A stretch of DNA of 64,000 nucleotides, taken from positions 186,001 through 250,000 of the forward strand of contig NZ_SDQC01000006.1 in assembly GCF_004153445.1 (NCBI RefSeq). The letters are read 5' to 3'. Positions 43,285 to 53,364 of the stretch are shown piece after piece; position 1 is the stretch's first letter; every line of letters starts with the position of its first letter. This DNA is from Allopusillimonas soli (GTDB lineage Bacteria; Pseudomonadota; Gammaproteobacteria; Burkholderiales; Burkholderiaceae_B). The notes under the pieces were generated by a model. It saw nothing but the letters and a program-made list of their open reading frames with translations, did not search any database and was not told the origin of the DNA. Position numbers and translations under genes: made by a program.

Positions 43285-44265
43285 TCAGATTAATGGCAGC
43301 GAAGCGGGGTCGTGCCGACGCAAGACATCCCGGGCCGCCTCGAAGCCGGGCAGAATACGCCCCACCTCGCGCCAAAAGTCGGCGCTATGGTTCAAATAGC
43401 GCAAATGGGCAACCTCGTGGGCAATGACATAGTCGATGACATCGTGCCGAAAGTGGATGAGACGCCAGTTGAGCATAATATTGCCGTCGCTGCTGCATGA
43501 CCCCCAGCGCGTGGCCGCGGAGGACAGCCGCCAGCGCCGCACAGCCAAGCCGTTCGCATCCAGAAAATGCTGCAGTCGCGCGCCAAGCCATGCTTGCGCT
43601 TGCTGCTGCAGCCAGGCGTAGGTGCTGTCACGTACGCGCAGGGGATCGGCGCCGGCCGGTAGTCCAAGCACAAGCTGGTCGCCAGCGGAGGGCGCGAAAG
43701 GCTGTCCCGTAAACCATGGTCTGGCATCGCCGCCGCCAAGCCGAAGCGTGATGCGCTGTCCCATGTAGGGTAATTGGCCGTCCTGCTGCCACAGCGTGTC
43801 CGCCGTGGCCTGCTGTGCCTTGCGCTCATGGCGCTCACGCAATTTACGCACGATCCAGCGCGACTTCTCAATAACGGCTTCATCGATCTGCCGCAACGTA
43901 ACCCAGTTTGGCGCAGTAACCAGCAAGCCGCCATCGTCAACGGACAGCCCTATGCTTCTGCGGCGCGAGCGGCGCAACAGAAAGCCTATGGTCTGCTGGG
44001 GTGTGGAAACCTCACGCCAGCGCATGCCATCGGGCAGCACCGACGGCGGGGCAATGGGAACGGGCAGCGCGCCGCTTTCCGGGGACTTCTCGCGCGACAC
44101 GTGCCGGGCATCACCGGGTACGGCATGCTTGTCAGAAACCTGGATGTCTTGTGCCGCGCCAGACACATGCGAATCCATACTGGAGGCAGGGGCCATGGCG
44201 CCGCCGGCGGTGGGGCCCGCTGCGGGCAAATCAGCAAACAAATCGAGCTGTTCAGGCCGCGCCAT
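43285..44265 (-). CDS. YgjP-like (WLM/SprT-type) zinc metallopeptidase
   Basis: A 326-residue protein. The C-terminal half is a YgjP/DUF45 metallopeptidase with the zinc site HEVAH (VIAHEVAHLRYLNHSADFW) and a preceding SSAATRWGSCSSDGNIMLNW segment typical of the family. The first about 80 residues are a Ser/Pro/Ala-rich tail that looks disordered. YgjP-type proteins are intracellular, and their substrates are poorly known. Its start overlaps the end of plsC by 14 bases, so it belongs to the glyQ-glyS-gmhB-plsC run. Confidence 0.88.
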   Translation of the reverse strand: MARPEQLDLFADLPAAGPTAGGAMAPASSMDSHVSGAAQDIQVSDKHAVPGDARHVSREKSPESGALPVPIAPPSVLPDGMRWREVSTPQQTIGFLLRRSRRRSIGLSVDDGGLLVTAPNWVTLRQIDEAVIEKSRWIVRKLRERHERKAQQATADTLWQQDGQLPYMGQRITLRLGGGDARPWFTGQPFAPSAGDQLVLGLPAGADPLRVRDSTYAWLQQQAQAWLGARLQHFLDANGLAVRRWRLSSAATRWGSCSSDGNIMLNWRLIHFRHDVIDYVIAHEVAHLRYLNHSADFWREVGRILPGFEAARDVLRRHDPASLPLI

Positions 44266-44983
44266 ACCGTTCAGGATTAAGCACGCGCATTTCCCCTTCT
44301 ATCCAGTCATGCACCCGCTTATTGAGCGCTTCAGGCGACAGGCCGTCAGGATGGATCAGCGGGCCGATGGAAACTGTGATCGTACCGGCCTTTTTGATGA
44401 AAGCCTTGCGCGGCCAAAGCTCACCAGCATTGTGCGCCACGGGAATGATCGGCGTGCAGGTGCGCGAAGCCAGCAAGGCGCCCCCCATTTTATAGCGCCC
44501 TTCCTTGCCTGGAGCGATCCGTGTGCCTTCTGGAAACAGAATGGGCCAGCGCCCTTCGTCGATGCGCCGCTGTCCCATGCGCACCACCTGCTCGAAGGCA
44601 TCCCTGCCACGCGATCGGTTGATGGGGATCATCTGCAGCAGTGCCAGACCCCAGCCGAAAAAAGGAACCCAATGCAGCTCGCGCTTGTACACAAAGCAGA
44701 GTTCGCGCGGCATGTAGGATGGAAAAAACAGGGTCTCCCAGGCTGATTGATGCTTGGAAAGCAGAATGCCCGGGCCATCGGGAAGATTTTCCCAGCCCTT
44801 GACTTGCCAGCGTATGCCAAGAATGGCCTTTGCACCCCAGACCGCCATTCGCGGCCAGCCCACAGTGAGCCGATAGCGCCAGTGCCGTGGCAAGGGAGCC
44901 CACAGCAGGCAGAGGAAGGCATAAGGAATGACCGTGACGATAAGAAAAAGCTGATATGCCGCCGCTCGCAGCACCCCCATCAT
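44252..44983 (-). CDS. plsC: 1-acyl-sn-glycerol-3-phosphate acyltransferase
   Basis: A membrane-associated acyltransferase of 243 residues that converts lysophosphatidate to phosphatidate. There is an N-terminal hydrophobic segment (LFLIVTVIPYAFLCLLW), the catalytic box KHQSAWE, where Glu stands in the usual Asp position of HX4D, and LFPEGTRIAPG for phosphate binding. The start at 44983 is chosen because its ATG overlaps the gmhB stop as ATGA; an in-frame ATG 36 bases earlier lies inside gmhB. It overlaps the metallopeptidase start by 14 bases. A role in envelope lipid synthesis fits the gmhB neighbour. Confidence 0.92.
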   Translation of the reverse strand: MMGVLRAAAYQLFLIVTVIPYAFLCLLWAPLPRHWRYRLTVGWPRMAVWGAKAILGIRWQVKGWENLPDGPGILLSKHQSAWETLFFPSYMPRELCFVYKRELHWVPFFGWGLALLQMIPINRSRGRDAFEQVVRMGQRRIDEGRWPILFPEGTRIAPGKEGRYKMGGALLASRTCTPIIPVAHNAGELWPRKAFIKKAGTITVSIGPLIHPDGLSPEALNKRVHDWIEGEMRVLNPERYGAA

Positions 44984-45525
44984 TGCGCTTCTCCCGCGAG
45001 CAGCGCATCGGCGACACATGCCAGGCTATCTCTGATCTGCGTGCCTGCCGGCAACGATCCACCGTCCTGCGTCTTGCGGCCATTGCCTGTCAGCACCAGC
45101 CACGGCGCGCAGCCGGCCGCGGCGCAAGCCTGCAGATCGCGCAGCGAGTCGCCGACTGCTGGAATGCCGGCCAGGCTCATTTCATAACGCCTGCCAATAT
45201 CCTGGAACAGCCCAGGAAGCGGCTTGCGGCATAGGCATCCGTCGTCAGGCCCATGAGGACAGACGAAAATTGCGTCTATGGCTCCGCCCGCCTCCGAGAC
45301 CTCCCTGCGCATCTTGGCGTGTATGGCGGTGAGCACATCCATGCTGAACAGGCCGCGTGCGATGCCCGACTGGTTGCTGGCGATTACAACCCGCCAGCCG
45401 GCCCGCGACAACCGCGCAATGGCCTCGATGCTGCCAGGCAACGCAATCCATTCGTCAGGCGTCTTGACGAAATCGGCACTGTCCTGGTTGATGACGCCGT
45501 CGCGATCAAGAATGACAAGTTTCAC
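44980..45525 (-). CDS. gmhB: D-glycero-beta-D-manno-heptose 1,7-bisphosphate 7-phosphatase
   Basis: A HAD phosphatase in ADP-heptose synthesis for the lipopolysaccharide core, 181 residues. Motif I is LDRDGVINQDS, the zinc loop is CPHGPDDGCLCRKP, and a late GDSLRDLQAC gives the metal-binding Asp. The zinc loop separates GmhB from other HAD proteins such as the histidinol-phosphatase domain of HisB, which shares it, but there is no his context. It overlaps glyS (45522-45525) and plsC by ATGA junctions, so translation is coupled. Confidence 0.94.
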   Translation of the reverse strand: MKLVILDRDGVINQDSADFVKTPDEWIALPGSIEAIARLSRAGWRVVIASNQSGIARGLFSMDVLTAIHAKMRREVSEAGGAIDAIFVCPHGPDDGCLCRKPLPGLFQDIGRRYEMSLAGIPAVGDSLRDLQACAAAGCAPWLVLTGNGRKTQDGGSLPAGTQIRDSLACVADALLAGEAQ

Positions 45526-47672
45526 TGCGCCAGCCTCGATATGTCGGCCACCTGATTCATGAGCCTATGCAGACTCGCAAGCAGGGCAAGCCTATTGGCG
45601 CGTACGGCGGGGTTTTCGGCCATGACCATGACATCCTTGAAGAAGGCGTCGACCGCATCGCGCGCGCCCGCCATCGTAGCCAGGCTAGCGGCGAACTCAC
45701 CCTGCTCGAACTGGGCGCGGGCCTGCGGCGCCAGCGTCGCAATGGTGTCTGCAAGAGCACGCTCCGCAGGTTCCTGCAAATGCTCGGCGTCCACCTCGCC
45801 CGGCGCGGATTCCGCCTTCTTGAGCAAATTGGCGATACGCTTGTTGGCAGCCGCCAGGCTCACTGCCTCGGGCCGTCCCGCAAAGGCGCTGCAGGCCTGT
45901 ATGCGCGCCTGCACCTGATGCAGCGGCGGCGCAAGCGCCAGCACGGCATCGATGACATTGCGATCCGCCTCGCCAGCGAGCTGATTTCTATAGCGCTCAT
46001 AGATGAAGGCCTCGATTTCCTGCGTCGTTCCGCCGGCAATTACGCCTCGCTTGAAGGTGCCCGCAGCGGCCTCCAGCAGAGTGTCCAGCGCCAGAGTGTT
46101 GCTGTCGCTCACCTTCAGGTAGCCGCCCGCCCGCAACTGCTCGTAGGCGCTGATCAGCCCCAGCGCCGCGCGCCGCAGGCCGAAGGGGTCGCGCTCTCCT
46201 GTGGGCGCCAGACCTATGCCCCAGATACCCACCAGCGTTTCCACGCGCTCGGCAATGAACAGCACCGTACTCGTAAGCGTGGCATCGGTCACGGGCGCAT
46301 CGAGCCTGATGAGATATTGATCCCTTATGGCGCGAACCACATCCTCGGGTTCGCCATCGGCGGCGGCGTAATAGGCGCCCATGATGCCTTGCAGCTCGGG
46401 AAACTCGCCCACCATGCTGGAACTCAGGTCCGCCTTGGCCAGCAGCGCGGCGCGGCCGGCCCTGGCGGGGTTCAGGCCGAACTGCTCGGCCACATGGCGC
46501 GAGACGCGGCGCACACGCTCGACGCGCTCGAATACCGAGCCCAGCTTATTGTGATATACGCTGGACGCCAGCCCCACGACGCGGTCGGGCAAAGGCGTCT
46601 TCAGGTCGGTTTCGAAGAAGAAGCGCGCATCGGCCAGGCGCGGGCGAACCACCCGCTCATTGCCCTCGATGATATTGGACGGATCATCCACCTGCATATT
46701 GCTGACGATAAGAAAACGATGTGTCAGCTTGCCGCTGTCCGGCTCAAAGAGAGGAAAGTATTTCTGATTGAGCCGCATGGTCAGGATGAGGCACTCCTGG
46801 GGCACTGCCAGAAACTGCTCGTCAAATTGCCCCGCATAGACGGTGGGATGCTCGACCAGCGCCGTGACCTCGTCAAGCAGCGCATCGACCTCGGCGCCCT
46901 CGCCTATCGTGGCACCCACATCGGCGGCACGCGTAAGCAACTGTTCGCGGATAAGGCCACGCCGTCCGTCAAATGAAGCAACCACCTTGCCCTGAGCGGC
47001 AAGCTGCTGTTCATAGGAAGCCGCGGTAGTGATCTCTATGTCGCCTTCCGACATGAACCGATGGCCCAGCGTGCGGCGGCCCGATGTCAGCCCCAGCGCC
47101 CGTGCTGGCACGATCGTGTCGCCCCATAGCACCACCAGCCGATGCGCCGGACGCACGAACTTGACGCTGGTAACGCCATCGGCCAGTTGATACCGCATCA
47201 CCTTGGGTATGGGCAGGCTGCCGATGGCGTGGTCCAGGGCCTCCTGCAGCCCCTCGCTCAGTAATTTCCCCGCAGCCATACCACGCGCATAGAGGTAATC
47301 CTGCTTGCCATCCGACTCCGTGACCAGGTCCCCGACGGACAGATGGCCCAGCCCCTTGGAGGTCAATTTCTTGGTCAGCGCAGGTGTAGCCGCGCCGCTG
47401 TCGTCCAGGCCTATGCGGGCCGGCATCAGTTTCTCGGTGAAGGACTGATCGGGCGCGCGTTCGAGCACGGCATCGAACCGCACGGCCAGCCGGCGCGGCG
47501 TGGCGAAATCAACTGCTCCGCAGCCTTCGGCGAGCAGATGATGCTGCGCCAGGATCTTGCGTATGCCCTCTGAAAAAGCCTTGCCCAATCGATCGAGCGC
47601 CTTGGGAGGCAGTTCCTCGGTAAGCAGTTCAACCAGCAATGCCTGGGTTTGAGTGGGAACGGCGGCGCTCAT
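45522..47672 (-). CDS. glyS: Glycine--tRNA ligase beta subunit
   Basis: The large subunit of the alpha2beta2 bacterial GlyRS, 716 residues. It contributes tRNA binding and an HD-like domain. The N-terminus ([19 protein letters not shown]) and [52 protein letters not shown] and a C-terminal DALR-like anticodon domain are all present. It overlaps the glyQ stop by 4 bases and the gmhB start by 4. There is no sign of damage. Confidence 0.97.
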   Translation of the reverse strand: MSAAVPTQTQALLVELLTEELPPKALDRLGKAFSEGIRKILAQHHLLAEGCGAVDFATPRRLAVRFDAVLERAPDQSFTEKLMPARIGLDDSGAATPALTKKLTSKGLGHLSVGDLVTESDGKQDYLYARGMAAGKLLSEGLQEALDHAIGSLPIPKVMRYQLADGVTSVKFVRPAHRLVVLWGDTIVPARALGLTSGRRTLGHRFMSEGDIEITTAASYEQQLAAQGKVVASFDGRRGLIREQLLTRAADVGATIGEGAEVDALLDEVTALVEHPTVYAGQFDEQFLAVPQECLILTMRLNQKYFPLFEPDSGKLTHRFLIVSNMQVDDPSNIIEGNERVVRPRLADARFFFETDLKTPLPDRVVGLASSVYHNKLGSVFERVERVRRVSRHVAEQFGLNPARAGRAALLAKADLSSSMVGEFPELQGIMGAYYAAADGEPEDVVRAIRDQYLIRLDAPVTDATLTSTVLFIAERVETLVGIWGIGLAPTGERDPFGLRRAALGLISAYEQLRAGGYLKVSDSNTLALDTLLEAAAGTFKRGVIAGGTTQEIEAFIYERYRNQLAGEADRNVIDAVLALAPPLHQVQARIQACSAFAGRPEAVSLAAANKRIANLLKKAESAPGEVDAEHLQEPAERALADTIATLAPQARAQFEQGEFAASLATMAGARDAVDAFFKDVMVMAENPAVRANRLALLASLHRLMNQVADISRLAQ

Positions 47673-48577
47673 TGTGCGTCCTCCGTGGCTGCATGGGCCA
47701 GCATGGGAAATCCTAGTTTCTCGCGTGAATCGAAATAAGCCTGGGCAACCGCGCGCGACAGGTTGCGAATGCGTCCTATGTAAGCCGCACGCTCCGTGAC
47801 GCTGATGGCGCCCCGTGCATCGAGCAAATTGAAGGTGTGCGCCGCTTTCAACGCCGCCTCATAGGCTGGCAACGCCAGGGGCACCTCGATAAGGCGCTGG
47901 GCCTCCGCCTCGTAGTCATTGAAATGCGCAAACAGCATGGTGCTGTTTGCATGCTCGAAATTGTAGGTGGACTGCTCGACCTCGTTCTGGTGGAACACAT
48001 TGCGGTAATAAACCTTGCGCCCGTCCGCGCCTTCCGTCCAGACCAGGTCGTAGACGCTTTCCACGTCCTGCAGGTACATGGCCAGGCGCTCCAGGCCATA
48101 GGTGATTTCGCCCGTCGTAGGTGTGCAATCCAGGCCGCCCACCTGCTGGAAATAGGTGAACTGCGTCACTTCCATGCCATTGAGCCAGACCTCCCATCCG
48201 AGTCCCCATGCCCCAAGCGTGGGATTCTCCCAGTCGTCCTCAACAAACCGGATGTCGTGCTGCTTGGGATCTATGCCCAGCGCCCGCAGCGAGCCGATAT
48301 ACAGATCCAGGATCTCTGGCGGGGCGGGCTTGAGCACGACTTGATACTGATAGTAGTGCTGGAGCCGATTGGGGTTCTCTCCGTAGCGGCCGTCCTTGGG
48401 CCGGCGCGATGGCTGGACATAGGCGGCACGCCAGGGCTCCGGCCCGATGGCCCGCAGAAATGTGGCGGTATGCGATGTGCCAGCGCCCACTTCCATGTCG
48501 TAGGGCTGCAGGAGGGCGCAGCCATGCCGGTCCCAGTATTGCTGTAGCGTTAAAATGATTTGCTGAAAGGTGAGCAT
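47669..48577 (-). CDS. glyQ: Glycine--tRNA ligase alpha subunit
   Basis: The catalytic subunit of GlyRS, 302 residues, charging tRNA-Gly. [20 protein letters not shown] is the standard N-terminus, followed by the class II motifs [20 protein letters not shown] and the motif 3-like [13 protein letters not shown]. The start at 48577 matches the family; the frame is open to 48724 but the extra residues are not family-like. It is the first gene of a run glyQ-glyS-gmhB-plsC-metallopeptidase, all with overlaps, and is divergent from the crotonase gene. Confidence 0.97.
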   Translation of the reverse strand: MLTFQQIILTLQQYWDRHGCALLQPYDMEVGAGTSHTATFLRAIGPEPWRAAYVQPSRRPKDGRYGENPNRLQHYYQYQVVLKPAPPEILDLYIGSLRALGIDPKQHDIRFVEDDWENPTLGAWGLGWEVWLNGMEVTQFTYFQQVGGLDCTPTTGEITYGLERLAMYLQDVESVYDLVWTEGADGRKVYYRNVFHQNEVEQSTYNFEHANSTMLFAHFNDYEAEAQRLIEVPLALPAYEAALKAAHTFNLLDARGAISVTERAAYIGRIRNLSRAVAQAYFDSREKLGFPMLAHAATEDAQ

Positions 48578-48741
48578 GTGCGATGGCAAGTATAGCGGTG
48601 GGCCGAAAAATTCTTCGATTTTAACTGCTTCCCCGCCAACACAGTCGCAACCATGCCCGCCGCCTCCCAATTTGCGGCTCCACCGCCCCCGACCGGCCAT
48701 CGGGAAGGGCGCAAGATACCGCACATCAACAAGGAAAGCTC

Positions 48742-49509
48742 ATGTCTGACGTGGTAAAGGTTGAAGTCCAATCCGGCATACAGATCGTCACCCTGAACCG
48801 CCCCGAAGCCCGCAACGCGATCAACCTGGAAACCGCGCAGGGCATCGCCGCGGCCATGCAGGAGCTTGACGAACGCGAAGATCTGGTTATCGGCATCATT
48901 ACCGGCTCGGGCGGCACCTTCTGTGCCGGCATGGACCTGAAAGCCTTCGCGCGCGATGGCCAGCGGCCCTATGCCGCCGGCCGGGGCTTCGCCGGCATCG
49001 CCGAACGTCCGCCGCGCAAGCCGCTCATCGCGGCGGTGGAAGGCTATGCGCTGGCGGGCGGCTGTGAAATCGTGCTCTCCTGCGATCTCATCGTGGCGGC
49101 CGAGAATGCCAATTTCGGCCTGCCCGAGGTCAAGCGTGGCATCGTGCCGGGCGCGGGGGGCATGCTGCGCCTGCCCAGCCGCATCCCTTATCACATCGCC
49201 ATGGAAGCCATTCTTACCGGCGACATGATGCCCGCTCCCCGCATGCACGCCTATGGCCTCGTCAATCGCCTGGTCGCCCCAGGCAAGGCCCTGGAAGCCG
49301 CCATGGAGCTGGCCCGCGCCATTGCCGCCAACGGCCCGTTGGCCGTGCGCACGGCCAAAACCGTTGTGAGCGAATCGCGCGACTGGCGCGAAGCCGATAT
49401 GTTCGACCTGCAGCGCCCTCGCATCGCGCATGTGTTCACGTCGCACGATGCCAAAGAGGGCGCCACGGCCTTTGCCGAGAAGCGCAAGCCGGTCTGGACC
49501 GGCAAATAG
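48742..49509 (+). CDS. Enoyl-CoA hydratase/isomerase family protein (crotonase)
   Basis: A 255-residue crotonase-fold enzyme acting on an acyl-CoA. The oxyanion-hole sequences SGGTFCAGMDLKAF and EGYALAGGCEIVLSCDL are present. The catalytic Glu positions of true enoyl-CoA hydratases appear in NFGLPEVKRGIVPGAGG, with one Glu seen. The C-terminal EGATAFAEKRKPVW is usual. It stands upstream of the class I fumarase, 66 bases apart on the same strand, and may serve beta-oxidation or a dicarboxyl-CoA route. The precise substrate is not determinable. Confidence 0.9.
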   Translation: MSDVVKVEVQSGIQIVTLNRPEARNAINLETAQGIAAAMQELDEREDLVIGIITGSGGTFCAGMDLKAFARDGQRPYAAGRGFAGIAERPPRKPLIAAVEGYALAGGCEIVLSCDLIVAAENANFGLPEVKRGIVPGAGGMLRLPSRIPYHIAMEAILTGDMMPAPRMHAYGLVNRLVAPGKALEAAMELARAIAANGPLAVRTAKTVVSESRDWREADMFDLQRPRIAHVFTSHDAKEGATAFAEKRKPVWTGK

Positions 49510-49575
49510 GTCTTCCCTTACTGTTTTCCCGCAGGCGGGCCCACGGCGGTCCGCCCTTTTACATAGAGCTCCGCC

Positions 49576-51099
49576 ATGACCCTCATCAAAGAAGAAGATC
49601 TGATCCAGTCCATTGCCGACGCGGTTCAGTTCATCAGCTACTACCATCCCGCCGACTACATCCGCCACCTGGCCCGCGCCTACGAGCGCGAAGAGAATCC
49701 CGCCGCCAAGGATGCCATCGCTCAGATTCTTACCAATTCGCGCATGTGCGCCGAGGGCAGGCGCCCCATCTGCCAGGACACCGGCGTGGTCAACGTTTTC
49801 CTCAAGATAGGCATGGACGTCCGGTTCGATACGCGCCTGAGCATGCAGGATCTTTGCGACGAAGGCGTGCGCCGCGGCTATACCAATCCCGACAACCCGC
49901 TGCGGGCATCCATACTCACCGATCCGCTCTTCACCCGAAAAAACACGCGCGACAATACCCCCTGTATTGTCTCCGTCGAGCTCGTCCCCGGCGACAAGGT
50001 CGATGTCCAGATCGCCGCCAAGGGCGGCGGCTCTGAAAACAAATCCAAGTTTGCGATGCTCAACCCCAGCGACTCCCTGGTCGATTGGGTGCTCAAGACC
50101 GTTCCCGCCATGGGCGCCGGCTGGTGTCCGCCCGGCATGCTCGGAATAGGGGTGGGCGGCACGGCCGAAAAAGCCATGCTCATGGCCAAGCAGTCGCTCA
50201 TGGACGACATCGATATGCACGAGTTGCTCGAGCGCGGCCCGCAGAGCAAGCTCGAAGAATTGCGCATCGAGCTCTATACGAAAGTCAACGCCTTGGGCAT
50301 AGGCGCACAAGGCCTGGGAGGGCTCACAACCGTACTCGACGTCAAAATCAATACCTTCCCCACGCACGCAGCGTCCAAACCTGTGGCCATGATACCCAAC
50401 TGCGCCGCTACGCGGCACGCCCACTTCACGCTCGACGGCAGCGGTCCCGCCGTACTTGCGCCGCCTTCTCTGTCCGAATGGCCAGACGTACACTGGGCGC
50501 CCGACTACAACGCATCCAGGCAGGTCGATCTGGATGCGCTCACGCCCCAGGAAGTGGCCGGCTGGCAGCCCGGGCAGACCCTCCTGCTCTCTGGCAAGAT
50601 GCTCACCGGCCGCGATGCCGCCCACAAGCGCATCCAGGACATGCTCGCCCAGGGCGAAAAACTTCCGGTCGATTTCACCAACCGCGTCATCTACTATGTT
50701 GGCCCCGTGGACCCCGTCGGCGAGGAGGTGGTCGGCCCCGCGGGCCCCACTACCTCCTCGCGCATGGACAAGTTCACCGACATGATGCTGGACAAAACCG
50801 GCCTCATTGCCATGGTTGGCAAGGCTGAACGCGGCCCGGAGGCCATCGAGGCCATCCGCAGGCACAAGTCAGCCTACCTCATGGCGGTCGGCGGCTCGGC
50901 CTACCTCGTCTCCAAAGCGATACGCGCGGCCCGTGTCGTCGCCTTTGAGGATCTCGGCATGGAAGCCATCTACGAGTTCGACGTCAAGGACATGCCCGTT
51001 ACCGTGGCCGTCGACGCCACAGGCACGTCCGTGCATGACACAGGCCCCCGGACCTGGAAGACCCGCATTGCCGAAATCCCTCTCGTCCCGGTAGCTTGA
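49576..51099 (+). CDS. fumA: Class I fumarate hydratase (iron-sulfur)
   Basis: A [4Fe-4S] hydro-lyase interconverting fumarate and malate, 507 residues with alpha and beta domains fused. Cluster cysteines are in ICQDTGVVN, AGWCPPGML and IPNCAATRHAHF. GSENKSKFAML and GPTTSSRMDKFTDMML are family active-site segments. It is shorter than the E. coli enzyme (548). Class I fumarases of some Burkholderia also hydrate mesaconate, and the following hydratase and CoA-transferase genes make a C5-dicarboxylate role possible. The 223 bases after it hold only short GC-rich hairpins. Confidence 0.93.
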   Translation: MTLIKEEDLIQSIADAVQFISYYHPADYIRHLARAYEREENPAAKDAIAQILTNSRMCAEGRRPICQDTGVVNVFLKIGMDVRFDTRLSMQDLCDEGVRRGYTNPDNPLRASILTDPLFTRKNTRDNTPCIVSVELVPGDKVDVQIAAKGGGSENKSKFAMLNPSDSLVDWVLKTVPAMGAGWCPPGMLGIGVGGTAEKAMLMAKQSLMDDIDMHELLERGPQSKLEELRIELYTKVNALGIGAQGLGGLTTVLDVKINTFPTHAASKPVAMIPNCAATRHAHFTLDGSGPAVLAPPSLSEWPDVHWAPDYNASRQVDLDALTPQEVAGWQPGQTLLLSGKMLTGRDAAHKRIQDMLAQGEKLPVDFTNRVIYYVGPVDPVGEEVVGPAGPTTSSRMDKFTDMMLDKTGLIAMVGKAERGPEAIEAIRRHKSAYLMAVGGSAYLVSKAIRAARVVAFEDLGMEAIYEFDVKDMPVTVAVDATGTSVHDTGPRTWKTRIAEIPLVPVA

Positions 51100-51322
51100 C
51101 CCGCCGGTTTGGCCGGGCTGCCCCACGGCAGCCGTGTGGCGCGGCCCGTACGGTCCGGGCCCGAACGGCTGCAGTCCGGCCCCGCGTCGCCAGCGCAGCA
51201 TCCGGGCCGGTTAGCCACAGCCAAACCACCCCTTGCACAAAAACAAATTCAAAAATCCGCCGGATGGAGGCACTCTATCCCTTGCAGATCTGTCTGCAAT
51301 CGGACAAGACCAAGGAACACCC

Positions 51323-52150
51323 ATGACCACCCAAGACCTCGGCGCCTGGATAGGCCGTCAGGAAACCATCCACGACAACCTCGATGCAGGCCACACTGAA
51401 AAGGTCGCCCTTACTCTTGATGAGCCCGCGCCGGGACCTGGCCAGGAACTGCCCCTGCTCTGGCAATGGGCGTATTTCATACGTGGCGTTCCTTACGCCG
51501 AAATCGGTGGCGACGGCCATCCCAAGCGGGGCGGGTTTCTTCCTCCCGCTGATGATCGCAACCGCATGTGGGCGGGAGGACGCCTCACGTTTCTGCAGCC
51601 CCTGCGCGTTGGCAGCCCCGCAGTCAAGCAATCCACCATTCTGGCCATCAATGAGAAAACAGGCCGCACCGGCAAGCTTTTGTTCGTGACCGTCGGCCAT
51701 CAATACAGCCAGGATGGCCAGTTATGCATAGACGAGGAACAGGACATCGTCTACCGCGAACCCAGCCCACCCCGGCTGCAGGGTTCCACCCAGGCGCCGC
51801 AAGCCCAGTGGTCCGAAACAGTGGAGCCGAGCAGCATCATGCTCTATCGCTATTCCGCCGTGACCTTCAACGGCCATCGCATCCACTATGACTATCCTTA
51901 CGTCACGCAGGAAGAAGGCTATCCTGGGCTTGTCGTACATGGCCCCATGCTGGCCACCCTGATGTGCAGGTCATTTCGACGCGCCAACCCAGACCGCACG
52001 CCCGTTTCCCTGTCCTACCGCGGGCTGCGCCCCCTGTTCTCGCCTCGCCCGTTCCAGTCTTCGGGCCGCATTGACCAGGCAGGCAAGGCACATCTCTGGA
52101 TAGAGCAGGACGATACCCTGGCTCACGAAGCAGAACTGGAGTTCAAATAA
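51323..52150 (+). CDS. FAS1-like/MaoC hydratase (HTD2 or mesaconyl-C4-CoA hydratase type)
   Basis: A double-hotdog hydratase of 275 residues. The N-terminal half (LLWQWAYFIRGVPYAEIGGD) is the FAS1-like dehydratase domain. The C-terminal half has the catalytic hotdog motif HRIHYDYPYVTQEEGYPGLV followed by VHGPMLATLM. Relatives hydrate itaconyl-CoA or mesaconyl-C4-CoA, or act as 3-hydroxyacyl dehydratases. The start at 51323 has AAGGAA upstream and begins the family sequence; the frame extends earlier. It shares TAATG with the CoA-transferase gene, so the two are translated together. Confidence 0.87.
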   Translation: MTTQDLGAWIGRQETIHDNLDAGHTEKVALTLDEPAPGPGQELPLLWQWAYFIRGVPYAEIGGDGHPKRGGFLPPADDRNRMWAGGRLTFLQPLRVGSPAVKQSTILAINEKTGRTGKLLFVTVGHQYSQDGQLCIDEEQDIVYREPSPPRLQGSTQAPQAQWSETVEPSSIMLYRYSAVTFNGHRIHYDYPYVTQEEGYPGLVVHGPMLATLMCRSFRRANPDRTPVSLSYRGLRPLFSPRPFQSSGRIDQAGKAHLWIEQDDTLAHEAELEFK

Positions 52151-53358
52151 TGCACAACACTCCCGTCCAAGGCACCAACCCGCGCCCTCTGGAAGGCATC
52201 ACCGTCATCAGCCTTGAACACGCCATTGCGGCGCCGTTCTGCACCCGCCAGCTTGCCGATCTGGGTGCGCGCGTCATCAAGATCGAACGGCCTGGGGTCG
52301 GCGACTTTGCGCGCAAATACGATGAGCGGGTCAAGGGCCTGGCATCCCATTTTGTCTGGACCAATCGCTCCAAGGAAAGTCTCACGCTCGACCTCAAGCG
52401 CCCGGAGGCTCGCGAAATTCTGGACAAACTACTGGAAAAAGCCGACGTGCTGGTACAGAACCTGGCGCCAGGCGCGGCGGCACGGCTTGGCCTTTCCTTC
52501 GAGGCCCTGCACCCCGGCCATCCGCGCTTGATTGTCTGCGACATCTCCGGCTATGGCGAGGGCGGCAGCTACGAAAAGAAGAAGGCCTACGACCTCCTCA
52601 TCCAGAGCGAAGCCGGCTTCCTGTCTGTGACCGGAACGCCGGAGCACCCAGCCAAGGCTGGCTGTTCCATTTCCGATATCGCCGCCGGCATGTACGCCTA
52701 CAGCAGCATTCTGTCTGCGTTGCTGCTTCGCGAGCGCACGGGTGTCGGCAGCCGCCTGGACGTGTCCATGCTGGAAAGCATGGTCGAATGGATGGGTTTC
52801 CCCATGTATTATGCTTTCGATGGCGCGTCGCCGCCCCCCCGGGCGGGCGCGTCGCACGCCACCATTTATCCTTATGGACCTTTTCCCGTTGGCGACGGTA
52901 CTGAAGTCATGCTCGGCCTGCAGAACGAACGCGAATGGGCGGCATTCTGCAGCGTGGTGCTAGAGCAGCCTGAGCTTGCTTCCGACGAACGCTTCAGCTC
53001 AAACTCGCTGCGCGTGCGCAACAAGGATGCTCTGCGCGTCCTTATTGTCACCAAGTTTGCAACGCTCTCGCGCACCCAGGTCATCGAGCGGCTTGAAGCC
53101 GCCCCCATTGCGAATGCCAGCGTCAATACCATGGCGGATGTCTGGGCCCATCCGCAACTGCGGCAGCGAGAACGCTGGACCCAGATCGACAGTTCGGTAG
53201 GCCCGCTGCCGGCCTTGATTCCACCCGCCACCAGCTCGGCATTCCAGGCGCGCATGGACCGCATTCCGGACCTGGGCGAGAACGCCGCCGCTATTCTCGG
53301 GGAATTGGGCTATGACGAAGACCAGATCGCGGTTTTCAAGCAAGAAGGGATGATCTGA
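52150..53358 (+). CDS. CaiB/BaiF family (class III) CoA transferase
   Basis: A 402-residue enzyme that moves CoA between carboxylic acids. The N-terminal GITVISLEHAIAAPFCTRQL, RVIKIERPG and the catalytic Asp D148 in KKAYDLLIQSEAG are typical. GVGSRLDVSMLESMVEWMGF is the second-domain helix. Its start overlaps the hydratase stop by one base. CaiB enzymes next to a FAS1-like hydratase often activate itaconate, mesaconate or methylsuccinate-like acids, but the substrate is inferred from context alone. It ends 6 bases before the end of the convergent fadE. Confidence 0.9.
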   Translation: MHNTPVQGTNPRPLEGITVISLEHAIAAPFCTRQLADLGARVIKIERPGVGDFARKYDERVKGLASHFVWTNRSKESLTLDLKRPEAREILDKLLEKADVLVQNLAPGAAARLGLSFEALHPGHPRLIVCDISGYGEGGSYEKKKAYDLLIQSEAGFLSVTGTPEHPAKAGCSISDIAAGMYAYSSILSALLLRERTGVGSRLDVSMLESMVEWMGFPMYYAFDGASPPPRAGASHATIYPYGPFPVGDGTEVMLGLQNEREWAAFCSVVLEQPELASDERFSSNSLRVRNKDALRVLIVTKFATLSRTQVIERLEAAPIANASVNTMADVWAHPQLRQRERWTQIDSSVGPLPALIPPATSSAFQARMDRIPDLGENAAAILGELGYDEDQIAVFKQEGMI

Positions 53359-53364
53359 CGGACA

